Of a stretch of 64,000 nt of DNA, positions 9,667-17,633 are shown piece after piece (within the stretch, counting starts at the first letter, position 1; each line of letters starts with the position of its first letter). This DNA comes from Luteimonas terricola (GTDB taxonomy: Bacteria > Pseudomonadota > Gammaproteobacteria > Xanthomonadales > Xanthomonadaceae). Both the position numbers and the translations under genes were made by a program. Under the pieces are notes generated by a model, which saw only the letters and a program-made list of their open reading frames with translations, was not told where the DNA came from and did no database searches. The stretch covers positions 682,001-746,000 of the forward strand of contig NZ_SJRX01000001.1 of NCBI RefSeq assembly GCF_004352845.1, given 5' to 3'.

Positions 9667-10311
9667 TCATCGCGCCGCGCGGTCGGGCGCGGATCCGGTG
9701 TCCATCAGCGGCTTGAGCTCCAGGTCAATCGCTTCGCGGGCGCGGAAGATGCGCGAGCGGACGGTACCGATCGGGCAATCCATGCGCGTGGCGATCTCCT
9801 CGTAGCTCAGGCCCTCGACCTCGCGCAGGGTGATGGCCATGCGCAGCTCTTCGGGCAGTGCTTGGACCGCGCGCAGCACCGTTTGTTCCATCTGCTGGCG
9901 CATCAGTTCACGTTCGGGCGTGTCGTTGTCGCGCAGGCCGATGCCGGAATCGAAATGTTCGGCATCCTCCAGGTCCACGTCGTCGGTGGGCGGGCGGCGA
10001 TTGCTTGCGACCAGGTGGTTCTTGGCGGTGTTGACGGCGATGCGGTGCAACCAGGTGTAGAACTGCGCGTCGCCGCGGAAATTGCCGATCGCGCGATACG
10101 CACGGATGAAGGTTTCCTGCGCGACGTCCTGGCATTCGCTCCAGTCCCGCACGTAGCGCCCCACCAGTGCGGCCACCCGGTGCTGGTACTTGCGCACCAG
10201 CAGGTCGAACGCCGCCATGTCGCCGCGCTGGACGCGGCGGACGAGGTCCTGGTCGAGTTGCGGGCTGTCGATTGGCGGGCTGTCGATTGGCGTGTCGTCG
10301 ATTTCGGCCAT
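9667..10311 (-). CDS. rpoE: RNA polymerase sigma factor RpoE (sigma-24 class)
   Basis: This ECF sigma factor directs the envelope stress response. The 214-residue protein has sigma region 2 (about residues 30-100, with RYVRDWSECQDVAQETF and FYTWLHRIAVNTAKNHL) and region 4 (about 145-195, with LREVEGLSYEEIA and CPIGTVRSRIFRARE). The N-terminus before region 2 contains a tandem IDSPP-IDSPQ repeat from two perfect 15-base units. The start is fixed by a GAGGAG ribosome site and a promoter 40 bp upstream that resembles sigma-E's own consensus, so autoregulation is likely. RseA and the DegP-like protease follow on the same strand. Confidence 0.96.
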   Translation of the reverse strand: MAEIDDTPIDSPPIDSPQLDQDLVRRVQRGDMAAFDLLVRKYQHRVAALVGRYVRDWSECQDVAQETFIRAYRAIGNFRGDAQFYTWLHRIAVNTAKNHLVASNRRPPTDDVDLEDAEHFDSGIGLRDNDTPERELMRQQMEQTVLRAVQALPEELRMAITLREVEGLSYEEIATRMDCPIGTVRSRIFRAREAIDLELKPLMDTGSAPDRAAR

Positions 10312-10350
10312 CGGCCGGTGCTCTCCTCGGGACCGGCCCTGGGACCGGAG

Positions 10351-10378
10351 ATTGACCTTCACACTGCGGAAAAGTTCC
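10351..10378 (-). promoter_or_regulatory. Sigma-E-type promoter of rpoE
   Basis: On the minus strand, GGAACTT (-35, at 10372-10378) is followed after 16 bases by GTCAAT (-10, at 10351-10356), close to the established sigma-E form GGAACTT-N15/16-GTCAA. Transcription would start about 33 bases before the rpoE ATG. The -35 lies inside the palindrome GCGGAA-AAG-TTCCGC. This supports direct autoactivation of the rpoE-rseA-degQ unit. Confidence 0.75.
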
Positions 10379-10506
10379 GCACTGCAGGATGATCTGGGGT
10401 CACGTTCACCGTCCCGCAAGCCGCGGTGGACATCCGGGGCATTTGACGCGGGTGAAACGGACTCTGGATCATAGGCAGTTCCCCGTACTCTGACGGATGG
10501 TTCCGC

Positions 10507-12561
10507 ATGATTGCTGGCCTCGATGGTCTGCGCTTCAGCCACTGGCAAGCCGAGCAGCGCCCCGACGGCGTCGTCCTGCTGACATTCGACCGCGCCGGCG
10601 AGTCGGTCAACACCTTCGCGCAGGACGTGCTGGTCGAACTCGACGCACTGCTCGAACGCCTGGCCCTGGACCCGCCGAAGGGGCTGGTGCTGCGCTCGGG
10701 CAAGGCGCGCGGCTTCATTGCCGGCGCGGACATCCGCGAGTTCGCCGAGTTCGACGCCAAGGGCACGATCGGCGATTCGATCCGCCGCGGCCAACAGGCC
10801 TTCCAGCGCCTGGCCGAACTGCCCTGCCCCACGGTGGCCGCGATCCACGGCTTCTGCATGGGCGGGGGCACCGAGATCTCGCTGGCCTGCCGCTACCGCG
10901 TCGCCAGCAACGATCCGTCCACGCGCATCGGCCTGCCCGAAGTGAAGCTGGGCATCTACCCGGGCTGGGGCGGCAGCGTGCGCCTGCCGCGCCTGGTCGG
11001 GACGCCGGCGGCGATGGACATGATGCTCACCGGGCGCACGCTGTCGGCGTCGGCAGCCAAGGGCATCGGCCTGGTGGACCGGGTCGTGGAGCCGGCGCAG
11101 CTTGTCGAGGCCGCGGTCGCGCTTGCGCTGAAGGGCGAGGTACGGCCGTTCAAGCAGCGCTTCATGGGCTGGCTCACCAATATCTGGCCCGCGCGCCAGC
11201 TGCTGGCGCCGATGCTGGTCAAGCAGGTCGCGCGCAAGGCCCGCAGGGAGCACTATCCCGCGCCTTATGCGCTGGTCGAGACCTGGCGCCGCACCGGCGG
11301 CGGCATCCAGAAGCGCCTGACGGCCGAGCGCAAGTCCGTGGTGAAGCTTGCCGGCACCCCGACCGCGCGCAACCTGACCCGCGTGTTCTTCCTGCAGGAG
11401 CGGCTGAAGGCCCTGGGCGGCAAGGACAGTGGCATCGCACGCGTGCATGTGGTCGGCGCCGGCGTGATGGGCGGCGACATCGCGGCCTGGGCGGCATACA
11501 AGGGCTTCGAGGTCACGCTGCAGGACCGCGAGCAGGTCTATATCGACAAGGCCATGGCGCGCGCGCAGGCGCTGTTCGCGAAGAAGGTGAAGGTGGAGGC
11601 GAAGCGGCCCGAGGTCGCGGCGCGACTGAAGTCGGACCTCGCCGGCGAAGGCGTGGCCGGTGCGGATCTCGTGATCGAGGCGATCGTCGAGCAGCCCGAG
11701 GCCAAACGCGCGCTCTACGCGGGCGTGGAGCCGAAGCTCAAGGCCGACGCCCTGCTCACCACCAATACCTCGTCGATCCCGCTGGACGAGCTGCGCACCG
11801 GCCTTGTCCGCCCGGCGCAGTTCGCCGGCCTGCACTACTTCAACCCGGTGGCGATGATGCCGCTGGTGGAGATCGTGCGCCACGACGCCATGGACGCCGA
11901 CACCGAGCGCCGCCTGGCCGCGTTCTGCAAGGCGATCGACAAGCTGCCCGTGCCCGTGGCCGGCACGCCGGGTTTCCTGGTCAACCGGCTGCTGTTCCCG
12001 TACATGCTCGAAGCCGCGACTGCGTACTCCGAAGGCATTCCGGGCGCGGTGATCGACCGCGCGGCGGTGAAGTTCGGCATGCCGATGGGCCCGATCGAGC
12101 TGATCGACACCGTGGGCCTGGACGTAGCCACCGGCGTGTGCGCCGAACTCGCGCCCTTCCTCGGCCTGCCGGTTCCGGCGTCGCTGTCGACGCCACCGGA
12201 AGCCGGCAAGCGCGGCAAGAAGGACGGCAAGGGCCTGTACACCTGGGAAGACGGCAAGCCGAAGAAGCCCGAGGTGCCCAAGGATTACAAGGTGCCGGCC
12301 GACCTCGAGGACCGCCTCATCCTGCCGCTGGTCAATGAAGCCGTCGCCGCGCTGCACGAGGGCGTGGTGGCCGACGGCGACCTGCTCGACGCGGGCGTGA
12401 TCTTCGGCACCGGCTTCGCGCCGTTCCGCGGCGGTCCGATCCAGTACCTGCGCGAGAGTGGCGTGGATGCCGTGCTGCTGCGGCTCAAGGCGCTGCAGGC
12501 GACACACGGCGACCGCTTCGCGCCGCGGCCGGGTTGGGATTCACCCGCGCTGCGGAAATAG
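10507..12561 (+). CDS. fadJ: Bifunctional enoyl-CoA hydratase/3-hydroxyacyl-CoA dehydrogenase
   Basis: This FadB/FadJ-type alpha subunit catalyses the hydration and NAD-linked oxidation steps of fatty acid beta-oxidation. The 684-residue protein has an N-terminal crotonase domain with the oxyanion hole and both catalytic glutamates (GGTEIS near residue 120 and LPEVKLGI near 144), then a dehydrogenase half starting at the NAD-binding VVGAGVMGGDIA (about 318) with HYFNPVAMMPLVEIV and the C-terminal helical domain. It is slightly shorter than E. coli FadB (729). No thiolase gene is next to it, so it is not in a fadBA operon. It is divergent from rpoE across 195 bp; a TTGACG at 10443 with a weak GATCAT 18 bases on is a possible promoter. 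Confidence 0.93.
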   Translation: MIAGLDGLRFSHWQAEQRPDGVVLLTFDRAGESVNTFAQDVLVELDALLERLALDPPKGLVLRSGKARGFIAGADIREFAEFDAKGTIGDSIRRGQQAFQRLAELPCPTVAAIHGFCMGGGTEISLACRYRVASNDPSTRIGLPEVKLGIYPGWGGSVRLPRLVGTPAAMDMMLTGRTLSASAAKGIGLVDRVVEPAQLVEAAVALALKGEVRPFKQRFMGWLTNIWPARQLLAPMLVKQVARKARREHYPAPYALVETWRRTGGGIQKRLTAERKSVVKLAGTPTARNLTRVFFLQERLKALGGKDSGIARVHVVGAGVMGGDIAAWAAYKGFEVTLQDREQVYIDKAMARAQALFAKKVKVEAKRPEVAARLKSDLAGEGVAGADLVIEAIVEQPEAKRALYAGVEPKLKADALLTTNTSSIPLDELRTGLVRPAQFAGLHYFNPVAMMPLVEIVRHDAMDADTERRLAAFCKAIDKLPVPVAGTPGFLVNRLLFPYMLEAATAYSEGIPGAVIDRAAVKFGMPMGPIELIDTVGLDVATGVCAELAPFLGLPVPASLSTPPEAGKRGKKDGKGLYTWEDGKPKKPEVPKDYKVPADLEDRLILPLVNEAVAALHEGVVADGDLLDAGVIFGTGFAPFRGGPIQYLRESGVDAVLLRLKALQATHGDRFAPRPGWDSPALRK

Positions 12562-12596
12562 AACGCAAGACTGCGCTCTCTCCCGAAGCCCGACCC

Positions 12597-12622
12597 TCTT
12601 CCCCCGCATTGCGGGGGGAAGG
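12597..12622. repeat. CTTCCCCCGC palindrome, copy 2
   Basis: The arms CTTCCCCCGC and GCGGGGGGAAG around a 3-base loop lie in the 63 bp between the convergent ends of fadJ and the TPR lipoprotein gene. The element is of the same family as the hairpins after degQ and pilZ and could serve as a two-way terminator. Inference from placement and base pairing. Confidence 0.65.
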
Positions 12623-12624
12623 GA

Positions 12625-14331
12625 TCAGAGACGCGAGGCGGTCAGTTCGATGTCGGCGTTCTTCCAGGCTTCGGCAAAGCGGCGGTCCGCCTCGCCCGCC
12701 TCGTCCGCCTTGCGCTGCGCCTTCAGGCTCTCCGCCAGGCCGAACAGCGACCAGCCGTTGCCGGGATTGCGGCGGAGTTCCTCGCGGTAGACCTGCTCGG
12801 CATCCCCCGGACGCCCCGCGGCCAGCAGCACCGCGCCCAGCGAGTGCCGCACCGGTGCGTGCCAGCCCGGCGGCTCGTCATACGGAATGCCGTCCTCGAT
12901 GGCCGTTGCTTCGCGCAGCGCCGCCACGGCGGCGTCATCGTCGCCGCGGGCGGCGGCGAGCTCCGCGGTGAGCATGCGTTCGGCGATCCGCGCCGCGTGG
13001 GCCAGCGGATAGCGGTCCCAGACCATCAACTCGTCCATCAGCGGGTCGGCGGCAAGCGGACGCAGCGCGGCGAGATGCCCGTCGGCATCGTCCAGCCGCG
13101 ACTGCCGCACGGCCGCCATGCCCCGCGCGTAGTTCCAGATCACGGTGACATAGGGCAGGTCCTGCGCGGGATTGGGCGCATTGGCGATCTCGTCCCAGCG
13201 GCCGAAGCGCACGCGCTCGAACCAGGGCGTCATCCAGTAGTGCTGCAGGCCGGCGAAGCCCGGCTGGCGCATCAGGTCCTGCAGGTCGGTGCGCTCGGCG
13301 GTGTGTCGCGCGGCCTCGCCGGCAAGCGCGCTGTTGCCCTCCATGCTGGCCGCGAACCACAGGAAGTGGTGGTTGTGCGGCACATAGCCCAGCGGGTACA
13401 CGCCCTGCACGTTGCCACGACAGATCGCGAGGTAGGCGTCGTCGGCCTCGATCGCACGCTGGTTCGCGAGCACGGCGTCGTGCCAGCGTCCGACCCGCGC
13501 ATAGATGTGCGCGGGCATGTGCACCAGGTGACCCGACCCCGGCACCAGATCACGCAGGCGGTCGGCGGCGACGGCGCCCCGCTGCGGGTCGGCCGAGGCT
13601 TCGACCGCATGCACGTACAGGTGCAGGGCCCCTGCATGCTCGGGATTGCGCTCGATCACCGACTCCAGCACATCGACGATCTCGGCGGTGTGGCCTTTCG
13701 GTCGCAGCGCCTGGTCGTAGTAGTTCCACGGCTGCAGGTCCATGAGCGCCTCGGCGTGGAACACCGCGGCGTCGAGATCGTCCGGGCGCTGCGCCATCAG
13801 CGACCGGGTGGCCTTGGCATACGCCTCGTCCAGTGGACGCCGATCTTCGGGGGGCTCGGCTGGCGTCGCGTAGCGCGTCGACAATGCCTCGATGAACGCC
13901 TGCTCGCGCGCGTCGGCGCCGGGTGCCAGTTCGCGCGCCCGCTGCAGCCGGTCCCAGGCGTCGGCGCTGTCGCCGGGGTCCATCGCGGCGTTGACGTGCG
14001 GCCCGAGCACCAGGGACGCACCCCACCAGCACATCGCGCATTCGGGGTCGAGCTCGGTGGCCTTGAGGAAGGAGCGCTCAGCGGCGTCGTGGTTGAAGCC
14101 GTAGGTCAGCGCCAGGCCCTGGTCGAACCAGCGCTGCACGTCGGGATGCTTGCTGGTGACCGGGAAGCTGTAGTTGCCCAGTCCATCGAGCAGCACCGCG
14201 CCGACCAGCGCCATTTCCGGAGGCGAGACCACCGGCTCGGCCGCCACGGGCGGCGCTTGCCTGCAGCCGATGCAGGCGGTCGCGATCAGGCTTGCAGCGA
14301 ACGAAAGGGCGATGGTGCGTTGGAGGTTCAT
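12625..14331 (-). CDS. TPR-repeat lipoprotein of unknown function
   Basis: The 568-residue protein starts with a signal peptide ending in a probable lipobox (ATAC, with C20 as the lipidated residue). The start is set by an AGGAG ribosome site 8 bases before the ATG. The body is almost all helical with repeated Ala-Leu-Tyr patterns typical of tetratricopeptide repeats (for example around residues 70-125, 220-260 and 500-560). A conserved-looking CxxCWWG segment (C98, C101) lies in the first repeat unit, with no following His, so it is not a haem c site. Proteins of this kind are widespread in xanthomonads and have no assigned role. Envelope location and protein-protein binding are the likely features. 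Confidence 0.75.
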   Translation of the reverse strand: MNLQRTIALSFAASLIATACIGCRQAPPVAAEPVVSPPEMALVGAVLLDGLGNYSFPVTSKHPDVQRWFDQGLALTYGFNHDAAERSFLKATELDPECAMCWWGASLVLGPHVNAAMDPGDSADAWDRLQRARELAPGADAREQAFIEALSTRYATPAEPPEDRRPLDEAYAKATRSLMAQRPDDLDAAVFHAEALMDLQPWNYYDQALRPKGHTAEIVDVLESVIERNPEHAGALHLYVHAVEASADPQRGAVAADRLRDLVPGSGHLVHMPAHIYARVGRWHDAVLANQRAIEADDAYLAICRGNVQGVYPLGYVPHNHHFLWFAASMEGNSALAGEAARHTAERTDLQDLMRQPGFAGLQHYWMTPWFERVRFGRWDEIANAPNPAQDLPYVTVIWNYARGMAAVRQSRLDDADGHLAALRPLAADPLMDELMVWDRYPLAHAARIAERMLTAELAAARGDDDAAVAALREATAIEDGIPYDEPPGWHAPVRHSLGAVLLAAGRPGDAEQVYREELRRNPGNGWSLFGLAESLKAQRKADEAGEADRRFAEAWKNADIELTASRL

Positions 14332-14442
14332 GGGGGGTCTCCTGCAACGGATGACACTCCCTGACCAACGCGCGGAATATTCCGGGGCGGACACCGGGAA
14401 GGATTCCGTGGGGTTGCCCCCCATCCGCCCCCGTTAAGGGCA

Positions 14443-14467
14443 CCTTCCCCCACAGGCGGGGTGAAGG
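14443..14467. repeat. CCTTCCCCC palindrome, copy 3
   Basis: The arms CCTTCCCCCAC and GCGGGGTGAAGG form an imperfect hairpin right after the pilZ stop codon. It is a degenerate member of the hairpin family also seen after degQ and fadJ. Its position at a 3' end again suggests termination or transcript protection. Confidence 0.55.
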
Positions 14468-14480
14468 GCGCGCGCCCGGG

Positions 14481-14840
14481 TTACATCGTGTGGGTGGCCT
14501 TGTCGGCGTTCAGGGTGCCGGCCAGCAGGGTCTCGATCTTGCCCTTCACGTTCTCGCCTTCGGCGGTGTCGGCGAACTGCACGCCGATGCCGGCCGTGCG
14601 GTTGCCCTGCGCGCCCGGCGGCGTGACCCAGACCACCTTGCCCGCGGCGGGCAGGCGTTCGTTGGACTCGGGCAGGGTCAGCAGCACGAAGACCTCGTCG
14701 CCGATGAAATAGCGGCGCGTGGTCGGCACGAAGATGCCGCCGTGCTTGAGGTAGGGCATGTAGGCCGCGTACAGCTGGGCCTTGTCCTTGACCGCCAGGG
14801 ACAGGATGCCCTGCCGCGCGCCACCACCGGTTGCACTCAT
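14481..14840 (-). CDS. pilZ: Type IV pilus biogenesis protein PilZ
   Basis: PilZ is needed for assembly of type IV pili and contacts PilB and the c-di-GMP enzyme FimX in xanthomonads. The 119-residue single-domain protein contains the core beta-barrel motif (GIFVPTTRRYFIGDEVFV, then TAGIGVQF). The N-terminal RxxxR and the D/NxSxxG motifs needed for c-di-GMP binding are not present in usual form, which agrees with the founding PilZ being a non-binder. The start chosen overlaps the holB stop as ATGA and has an AAGGGG ribosome site. It is the last gene of the fab-mltG-tmk-holB-pilZ run. Confidence 0.93.
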   Translation of the reverse strand: MSATGGGARQGILSLAVKDKAQLYAAYMPYLKHGGIFVPTTRRYFIGDEVFVLLTLPESNERLPAAGKVVWVTPPGAQGNRTAGIGVQFADTAEGENVKGKIETLLAGTLNADKATHTM

Positions 14841-15880
14841 CGCATCATTCCCCTTGCCTTGTCGCCGGCCGCGTCGCGCCATGCGAGCAGCAGGTCCACC
14901 ACTGCCAGATCGGCGCGGATCGTGCTGCGCAGCAGCTCGCGCGTGCGGTTGGCGGTATCGAACCAGGCGGCCAGCTTCCGGATTCGCATCGGATCGGTCA
15001 AGCCGACGGCCTGGTCGCGCGACAGGTCGGCCGCGTGCAGCAGGCGCTGCATCGCCAGTTCATCGGCGGTCCAGGCCTTGGCGACCTCGAGCGGCGACGC
15101 CGAATTCGACGCGATCTTGGCGAGGTCGGCCGCGACCTCCCGGCGCAGCGCCAGGCCGCCATCGCGCAGCCAGGCATCGGCGAGGCCGGGATGGCCACGG
15201 GCGGCGGCCAGCGCCTCGGTGGCCGCGGCGGCCGGGTGGCCCTGCGCATTCAGCCAGGCCATCGCTTCGTCGGCCGGCGGCAGGCGGAACTCCAGGCGCT
15301 GGCAGCGGCTGCGGATGGTCGCGGGCAGGCGCGCGGGATTGGCGCAGACCAGCCACAGGTAGCGGCCGGGCACCGGCTCCTCGAGCGTCTTGAGCAGGGC
15401 GTTGGCCGCGGCATCGTTCATGTCGTCGGCCGGATCGATGATCGCGACCTTGGCGCTGCCGTACTGCGGCGTGGTGGACAGGCGCACCGACAGCTCGCGC
15501 ACCTGGTCGACCGGGACCACCGTCATCTGCCGGGGCGGCGACGGCGTGTGCCGCCAGGCATGGCCGACGAAGATGGCATCGGGGTGGCCCGGATGGCCCC
15601 AGGGCTGCGACAGCGAACCGTCCGGGCGCTGCTCCAGCGGATCCTTCTGCGAACGCGCGTGGTAAAGCGTACAGGCGCGGCACTGCCCGCAGGGACGCGC
15701 CACATGGTCGGTCGACAGGCACAGCACGCGCTGCGCGAGGCGCTCGGCCACCAGCCGCTTGCCGAGCATCGCCGGGCCGCAGAACAGCAGTGCGTGGCCC
15801 ATGCGCCCCGCGTCCAGCGCGGCGGCGGCGTGGTCGTGCATGCGCTGCTGCCAGGGCGCGAGCGCGGCGTCGAGGCTCAT
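14837..15880 (-). CDS. holB: DNA polymerase III delta' subunit
   Basis: HolB is the rigid stator of the clamp loader. The 347-residue protein shows the AAA+ fold with a degenerate P-loop (GPAMLGKR), the zinc-binding cysteine cluster (CLSTDHVARPCGQCRACTLY region), and the [10 protein letters not shown] and RSRC motifs near residues 135-175. The family lacks ATP hydrolysis, and the altered P-loop here agrees with that. The start is the ATG that overlaps the tmk stop as ATGA, and the gene shares another ATGA with pilZ, so the three are translationally coupled. Confidence 0.95.
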   Translation of the reverse strand: MSLDAALAPWQQRMHDHAAAALDAGRMGHALLFCGPAMLGKRLVAERLAQRVLCLSTDHVARPCGQCRACTLYHARSQKDPLEQRPDGSLSQPWGHPGHPDAIFVGHAWRHTPSPPRQMTVVPVDQVRELSVRLSTTPQYGSAKVAIIDPADDMNDAAANALLKTLEEPVPGRYLWLVCANPARLPATIRSRCQRLEFRLPPADEAMAWLNAQGHPAAAATEALAAARGHPGLADAWLRDGGLALRREVAADLAKIASNSASPLEVAKAWTADELAMQRLLHAADLSRDQAVGLTDPMRIRKLAAWFDTANRTRELLRSTIRADLAVVDLLLAWRDAAGDKARGMMR

Positions 15881-16518
15881 GCCGCCTCCGTGAAGTCGCG
15901 CAGCGCCGCGACGGCCACCGCCACGACATCGTCGACCGGGCGCGATGCGTCGACCACGCGGAAGCGCTCCGGCTCGGCAGCGGCACGCGCCAGGAAGGCC
16001 GCGCGCACGCGTTCGAAGAAGGCGTCGCGCTCGCTCTCGATGCGGTCGGGCCGCCGGTCGCGGCCCTGGATGCGCGCGCGTCCCGCCGCGACATCGATGT
16101 CGAGCAGCAGCGTCAGGCCCGGGCGGATGCCGACCACGCGCCGCTCGAGTGCGGCGATGAAATCCTGGTCCAGCCCGCGCCCGCCGCCCTGGTAGGCGTA
16201 GCTGGAATCGGTGAAGCGATCGCACAGCACCCATGCGCCGCGCTCAAGCGCAGGCAGCACGGTCGCGCGCACGTGCTGCGCGCGCGCGGCGAACATCAGC
16301 AGCAGCTCGGTCTCCGCCGACACCGCCTCGTCGCCGGGGTGCAGCAGCAGGCCGCGGATCTTCTCCGCCAGCGGCGTCCCACCGGGCTCCCGGGTGACGA
16401 GCACTTCGCGGCCGGAAGCCTCGAGCTCCGCGCGCAGCGCGGCCAGCACCGTGGTCTTGCCGGCGCCCTCGCCGCCTTCCAGCGACACCAGGCGCGGATG
16501 CATGGGCAGCGCGCTCAT
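15877..16518 (-). CDS. tmk: Thymidylate kinase
   Basis: Tmk phosphorylates dTMP to dTDP for DNA synthesis. The 213-residue enzyme has the P-loop EGGEGAGKTT near residue 15, the VTREPGGTPLAEKIR segment that binds dTMP, DRFTDSSYAYQGGGRG with the catalytic DR pair, and a lid region near residues 145-155. Size matches the family. It overlaps mltG upstream and holB downstream by 4 bases each, the order known from E. coli (yceG-tmk-holB). Confidence 0.97.
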   Translation of the reverse strand: MSALPMHPRLVSLEGGEGAGKTTVLAALRAELEASGREVLVTREPGGTPLAEKIRGLLLHPGDEAVSAETELLLMFAARAQHVRATVLPALERGAWVLCDRFTDSSYAYQGGGRGLDQDFIAALERRVVGIRPGLTLLLDIDVAAGRARIQGRDRRPDRIESERDAFFERVRAAFLARAAAEPERFRVVDASRPVDDVVAVAVAALRDFTEAA

Positions 16519-17561
16519 CGCGGGCCGTGCCGTTCGCGGTAGCGGCGCACGTACTGGCGCACGGCGGCGTTGTGCGCCTGGAGCGTCGGCGAGAACACAT
16601 GGCGGCCGCTGCCGTCGCCGATGGCGACGAAGTACAGCGCGTCGGTCTCCTCCGGCTGCGTGGCCGCGCGCAGCGCGTGGGCGCCGACCATCGCGATCGG
16701 GGTCGGCGGCAGCCCGTCGCGGGTATAGGTGTTGTACGGCGTGTCGGTGAGCAGGTCGCTGCGGCGGATGTTGCCGTCGAAGCCCGCACCCATGCCGTAG
16801 ATCACCGTCGGGTCGGTCTGCAGGCGCATGCCGATGCGCATGCGACGGGTGAACACGCCGGCGATCATCGGCCGCTCTTCGGCGATGCCGGTCTCCTTCT
16901 CGACGATGGAGGCCAGCACCAGCGCCTCCTCGGGCGTATCGATCGGAAGGCCGTCCGCGCGCGCCTGCCAGGCCGCGTCCAGGGCGCGATCAAGGTCGGC
17001 GGCGGCGCGGCGCAGCAGGTCGATGTCGGTGTCGCCGCGGTCGTAGGCGTAGGTCTCGGGCAGGAAGCGGCCTTCGGGATGCACGCCCTCGCGGCCGATC
17101 ATCGCCATCAAGGCCGCGTCATCGACCTCGTGCAGGGTCCGCACCAGAGGCTCGGCACGGCCCAGCGCGGCGCGCAGCTCGCGGATGCTCCAGCCTTCGA
17201 CGATGGTGAAATGGTGGCGGACCACCTTGCCATCGCGCATGTGCTCGAGCAGCTGGATCGGGGTGATGCCGGGCTCCAGCGCGTACTCGCCGACCTGGAT
17301 GCGGCCCCCGGTGTCCTGCAGGCGCACCAGCAGGCGCCATTCGAGGTCCCGCCCGGCGTCGATGCCCTGCGAGCGCAGGCGCGCAACCACGCGCGGCAGC
17401 GTGTCGCCGCGCTCCACCATCAGGTTGTCGCCGGCTTCGACGCCCGGGAGCGGGGCGTTGGCGAAGCGCTGGAAGCCACTCCACGCCCACCAGCCGGCCG
17501 CGCCCGCGGCCAGGGCGGACAGTACGAACAGGACCAGGACGATGCGCTTGAGCGCCTTCAT
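16515..17561 (-). CDS. mltG: Endolytic murein transglycosylase MltG
   Basis: MltG (YceG) cuts nascent glycan strands at the outer face of the inner membrane and so helps end peptidoglycan polymerisation. The 348-residue protein has one N-terminal membrane helix (about residues 7-27), a LysM-like segment, and the YceG catalytic core, with the active-site glutamate in ASIVEKETG (about residue 220) and the downstream QTDPTVIYG motif. It follows pabB after 72 bp and shares ATGA with tmk. Confidence 0.95.
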   Translation of the reverse strand: MKALKRIVLVLFVLSALAAGAAGWWAWSGFQRFANAPLPGVEAGDNLMVERGDTLPRVVARLRSQGIDAGRDLEWRLLVRLQDTGGRIQVGEYALEPGITPIQLLEHMRDGKVVRHHFTIVEGWSIRELRAALGRAEPLVRTLHEVDDAALMAMIGREGVHPEGRFLPETYAYDRGDTDIDLLRRAAADLDRALDAAWQARADGLPIDTPEEALVLASIVEKETGIAEERPMIAGVFTRRMRIGMRLQTDPTVIYGMGAGFDGNIRRSDLLTDTPYNTYTRDGLPPTPIAMVGAHALRAATQPEETDALYFVAIGDGSGRHVFSPTLQAHNAAVRQYVRRYRERHGPR

Positions 17562-17633
17562 GGCGCGGTCTCGACGGTGCGGTCGGGGGTCGGATGCATG
17601 CGTCGAAGGATACCGTGCCGGCCGCGGTGCCGG

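Noticed and set aside
6690-9716. A 1008-codon open frame on the plus strand opposite degQ, rseA and the 5' end of lepA
   Set aside because: High GC content leaves stop codons rare on the opposite strand; the frame has no recognisable domain and lies over three well-supported genes.
10312-12507. Extension of the rpoE frame upstream, opposite fadJ
   Set aside because: The real rpoE start is fixed by its ribosome site and promoter; the extension is antisense to fadJ.
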